From Prosapia bicincta (Eukaryota > Arthropoda > Insecta > Hemiptera > Cercopidae): DNA of 64,000 nucleotides. The stretch covers positions 92,863,765-92,927,764 of the forward strand of contig JBAIZL010000006.1 of NCBI GenBank assembly GCA_036971475.1, read 5' to 3'. The notes below the pieces were generated by a model. The model had not been told where the DNA came from. It saw nothing but the letters and a program-made list of their open reading frames with translations, and searched no databases. This document shows, one piece after another, positions 62,709 through 64,000 of the stretch; the first letter of the stretch is position 1, and each line of letters opens with the position of its first letter. The translations under genes and the position numbers were made by a program.

Positions 62709-63716
62709 ATGGTTTTGGAAACATTTTGTGGCAAATATAAAATTCTGTTTTGTTTTATCCATATTATAAAAGTTAGTTTGTAATTGTAAATTTGAGTAGG
62801 GGTTAGCTTCGTAAAATGAACGAATGTTTTGAAACTCGTCAGGAAGTAAGCAATTACGTATTCACTTAGTTAAGTATTTTTAAAGTTAGTTTAATCAGTA
62901 AATTCAAGATGATTACATCTAGCAACTGTAAATTTGTATTACATATATTTTTTTATAATTTGGGTACGAAAGGCAAAATCAAGCTAATATATTTACCGTT
63001 GTAATAATGAGGGCATATGTGCTGGCGACGTCTCTTGGTGCCAGCACAACAATAAAAATACTGAGCCATATGACTTGTCTTCTGCGCTGCTTGCTGGGCA
63101 TAATAGAGTATATAAATGTGTACAAAATGTAAATATTAAATTTATTTAAGTAATGTCGCCATACTTATCTCAGAAAGTTTATTCATTAAATTAGTTTCTG
63201 TCTCTTGCATAACGTTCTTATAAACCTTTTGTACAATATGATAAATGGGTACATTCATTGCTGCAGACAATTTAATAATTTTGCCAACTTGTTCCAAATA
63301 TTATAACACAAAATTTTGTTGAAGTGGAAAAAGACTTGTGCCACATGTATGATGATGTCACAAGTCGAACTGTAATGTGCAGGGTGAACACTTAGTGCAA
63401 TTTATTAATACCTGTACATTAAAAAAAAACTATGTAAAAAGATTCACTCAGAAGAAAACTTGTAAAAGCACTAAAAAAATTTTGGTACCCAATTTTACAA
63501 CCAGAAAGACCGAAAACCAATTGCGCCATCAGCTCGCATGGTATGTTAAAAAACACCATGAAACTATAGAAACCAATCATTTTTGTCATTTGGGATTGGT
63601 TATAGAAGTCCTCCATAGCCAGTAAATGGGTTACTTTTTTTTGATGGATCTAAATCACCCTCTGATAATTTTCTTCATTACTCTCCTAAATAATATGATA
63701 GCCTGTTTTGACTGTA
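62709..63716. other. Intergenic, unrecognised
   Basis: No gene was recognised. A plus frame at 63377-63625 (82 codons, Lys/Thr/His-rich) resembles no family and overlaps an open minus frame of similar length. Both are probably chance or relic. Confidence 0.35.
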
Positions 63717-63837
63717 TTCAACTAAGCAGATGAAATACATTATCTTCAAATTTATGACAACACATTCTTTATACTTTATGACAACATTCTTTATCAATCT
63801 ATTGTTTCATGCTGTTACACTTTAACCTAACTCATTT
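63717..63837 (+). repeat. Direct repeat R3, right copy
   Basis: Aligned with 61608-61734, with a gap of about 20 bases near its right end. See left copy. Confidence 0.6.
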
Positions 63838-64000
63838 CCTTTTACTCCTTCATGTGTCTACTCTCATCATCCCTTGTTTTAAGACTCCCTTTTTTTCAAA
63901 ATTTAAGTCAAACTTTGAGTGCCTATTTCCCCTTTCTATCACAAAACTAAACTGATTTTAATTCATACTTGAGTATATTATTACAAACTATGTGTTACAA

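Overview
This window looks like nuclear DNA from an arthropod, most probably an insect. It is very AT-rich. It has spliceosomal exons with GT...AG borders separated by introns of 0.6 to 18 kb, AATAAA signals, and many decayed cut-and-paste DNA transposons of the mariner, Tc1, Tigger/pogo, piggyBac and hAT types common in insect genomes. There are no bacterial operons, CRISPR loci or rRNA genes. The species cannot be fixed from sequence alone.

One host gene dominates the window. It lies on the plus strand with a reconstructed coding span of 14295-60793. Nine exons join in phase: 14295-14400, a 15-nt microexon 16559-16573, 21312-21367, 31679-31792, 35031-35229, 36087-36185, 53988-54100, 57552-57763 and 60581-60793. 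Together they encode about 374 residues, and the true N-terminus may lie upstream. The middle of the protein is an RS/RE/RD-rich charged region. The last exon is a Gly/Arg/Pro-rich RGG-type tail. This composition is typical of nuclear RNA-binding or splicing-associated proteins, but I do not recognise the specific family. A 38-nt segment with strong splice sites (28686-28723) would add a stop codon and a frameshift, so it is a candidate poison exon.

The most striking structure is a 14.1-kb satellite array at about 38774-52920. It has about 116 head-to-tail copies of a 122-bp monomer and sits entirely inside one intron of this gene, filling about 79% of it. Variant monomers show nested higher-order organisation: a 9-monomer block repeated in tandem, a 29-monomer (3538-bp) duplication and a 733-bp duplication at the right edge.

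The rest is a graveyard of transposons. From left to right: a mariner copy (1440-2522, minus), a dispersed repeat present three times (4.7, 54.3 and 55.6 kb), an inverted-repeat element (5.25-6.18 kb), a second dispersed family with a tRNA-like part (6.3, 7.8 and 37 kb), a pogo-like fragment (6.8 kb), a hairpin MITE (9.3 kb), a hAT-like MITE present twice (11.6 and 58.4 kb), a DD41D-like Tc1 element (18.4 kb), a mariner fragment (21.7 kb), an internally deleted piggyBac-like element with three hairpins (22.3 kb), Tigger-type elements (23.8, 32.2, 53.1 and 61.8 kb), a DUF4817-type element (25.7-26.8 kb), a Tc1 fragment (30.3 kb), piggyBac-like elements at 32.4 and 56.6 kb, and hAT-like MITEs at 27.4 and 62.5 kb. 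At the extreme left (71-162) there may be the terminal exon of a neighbouring gene.
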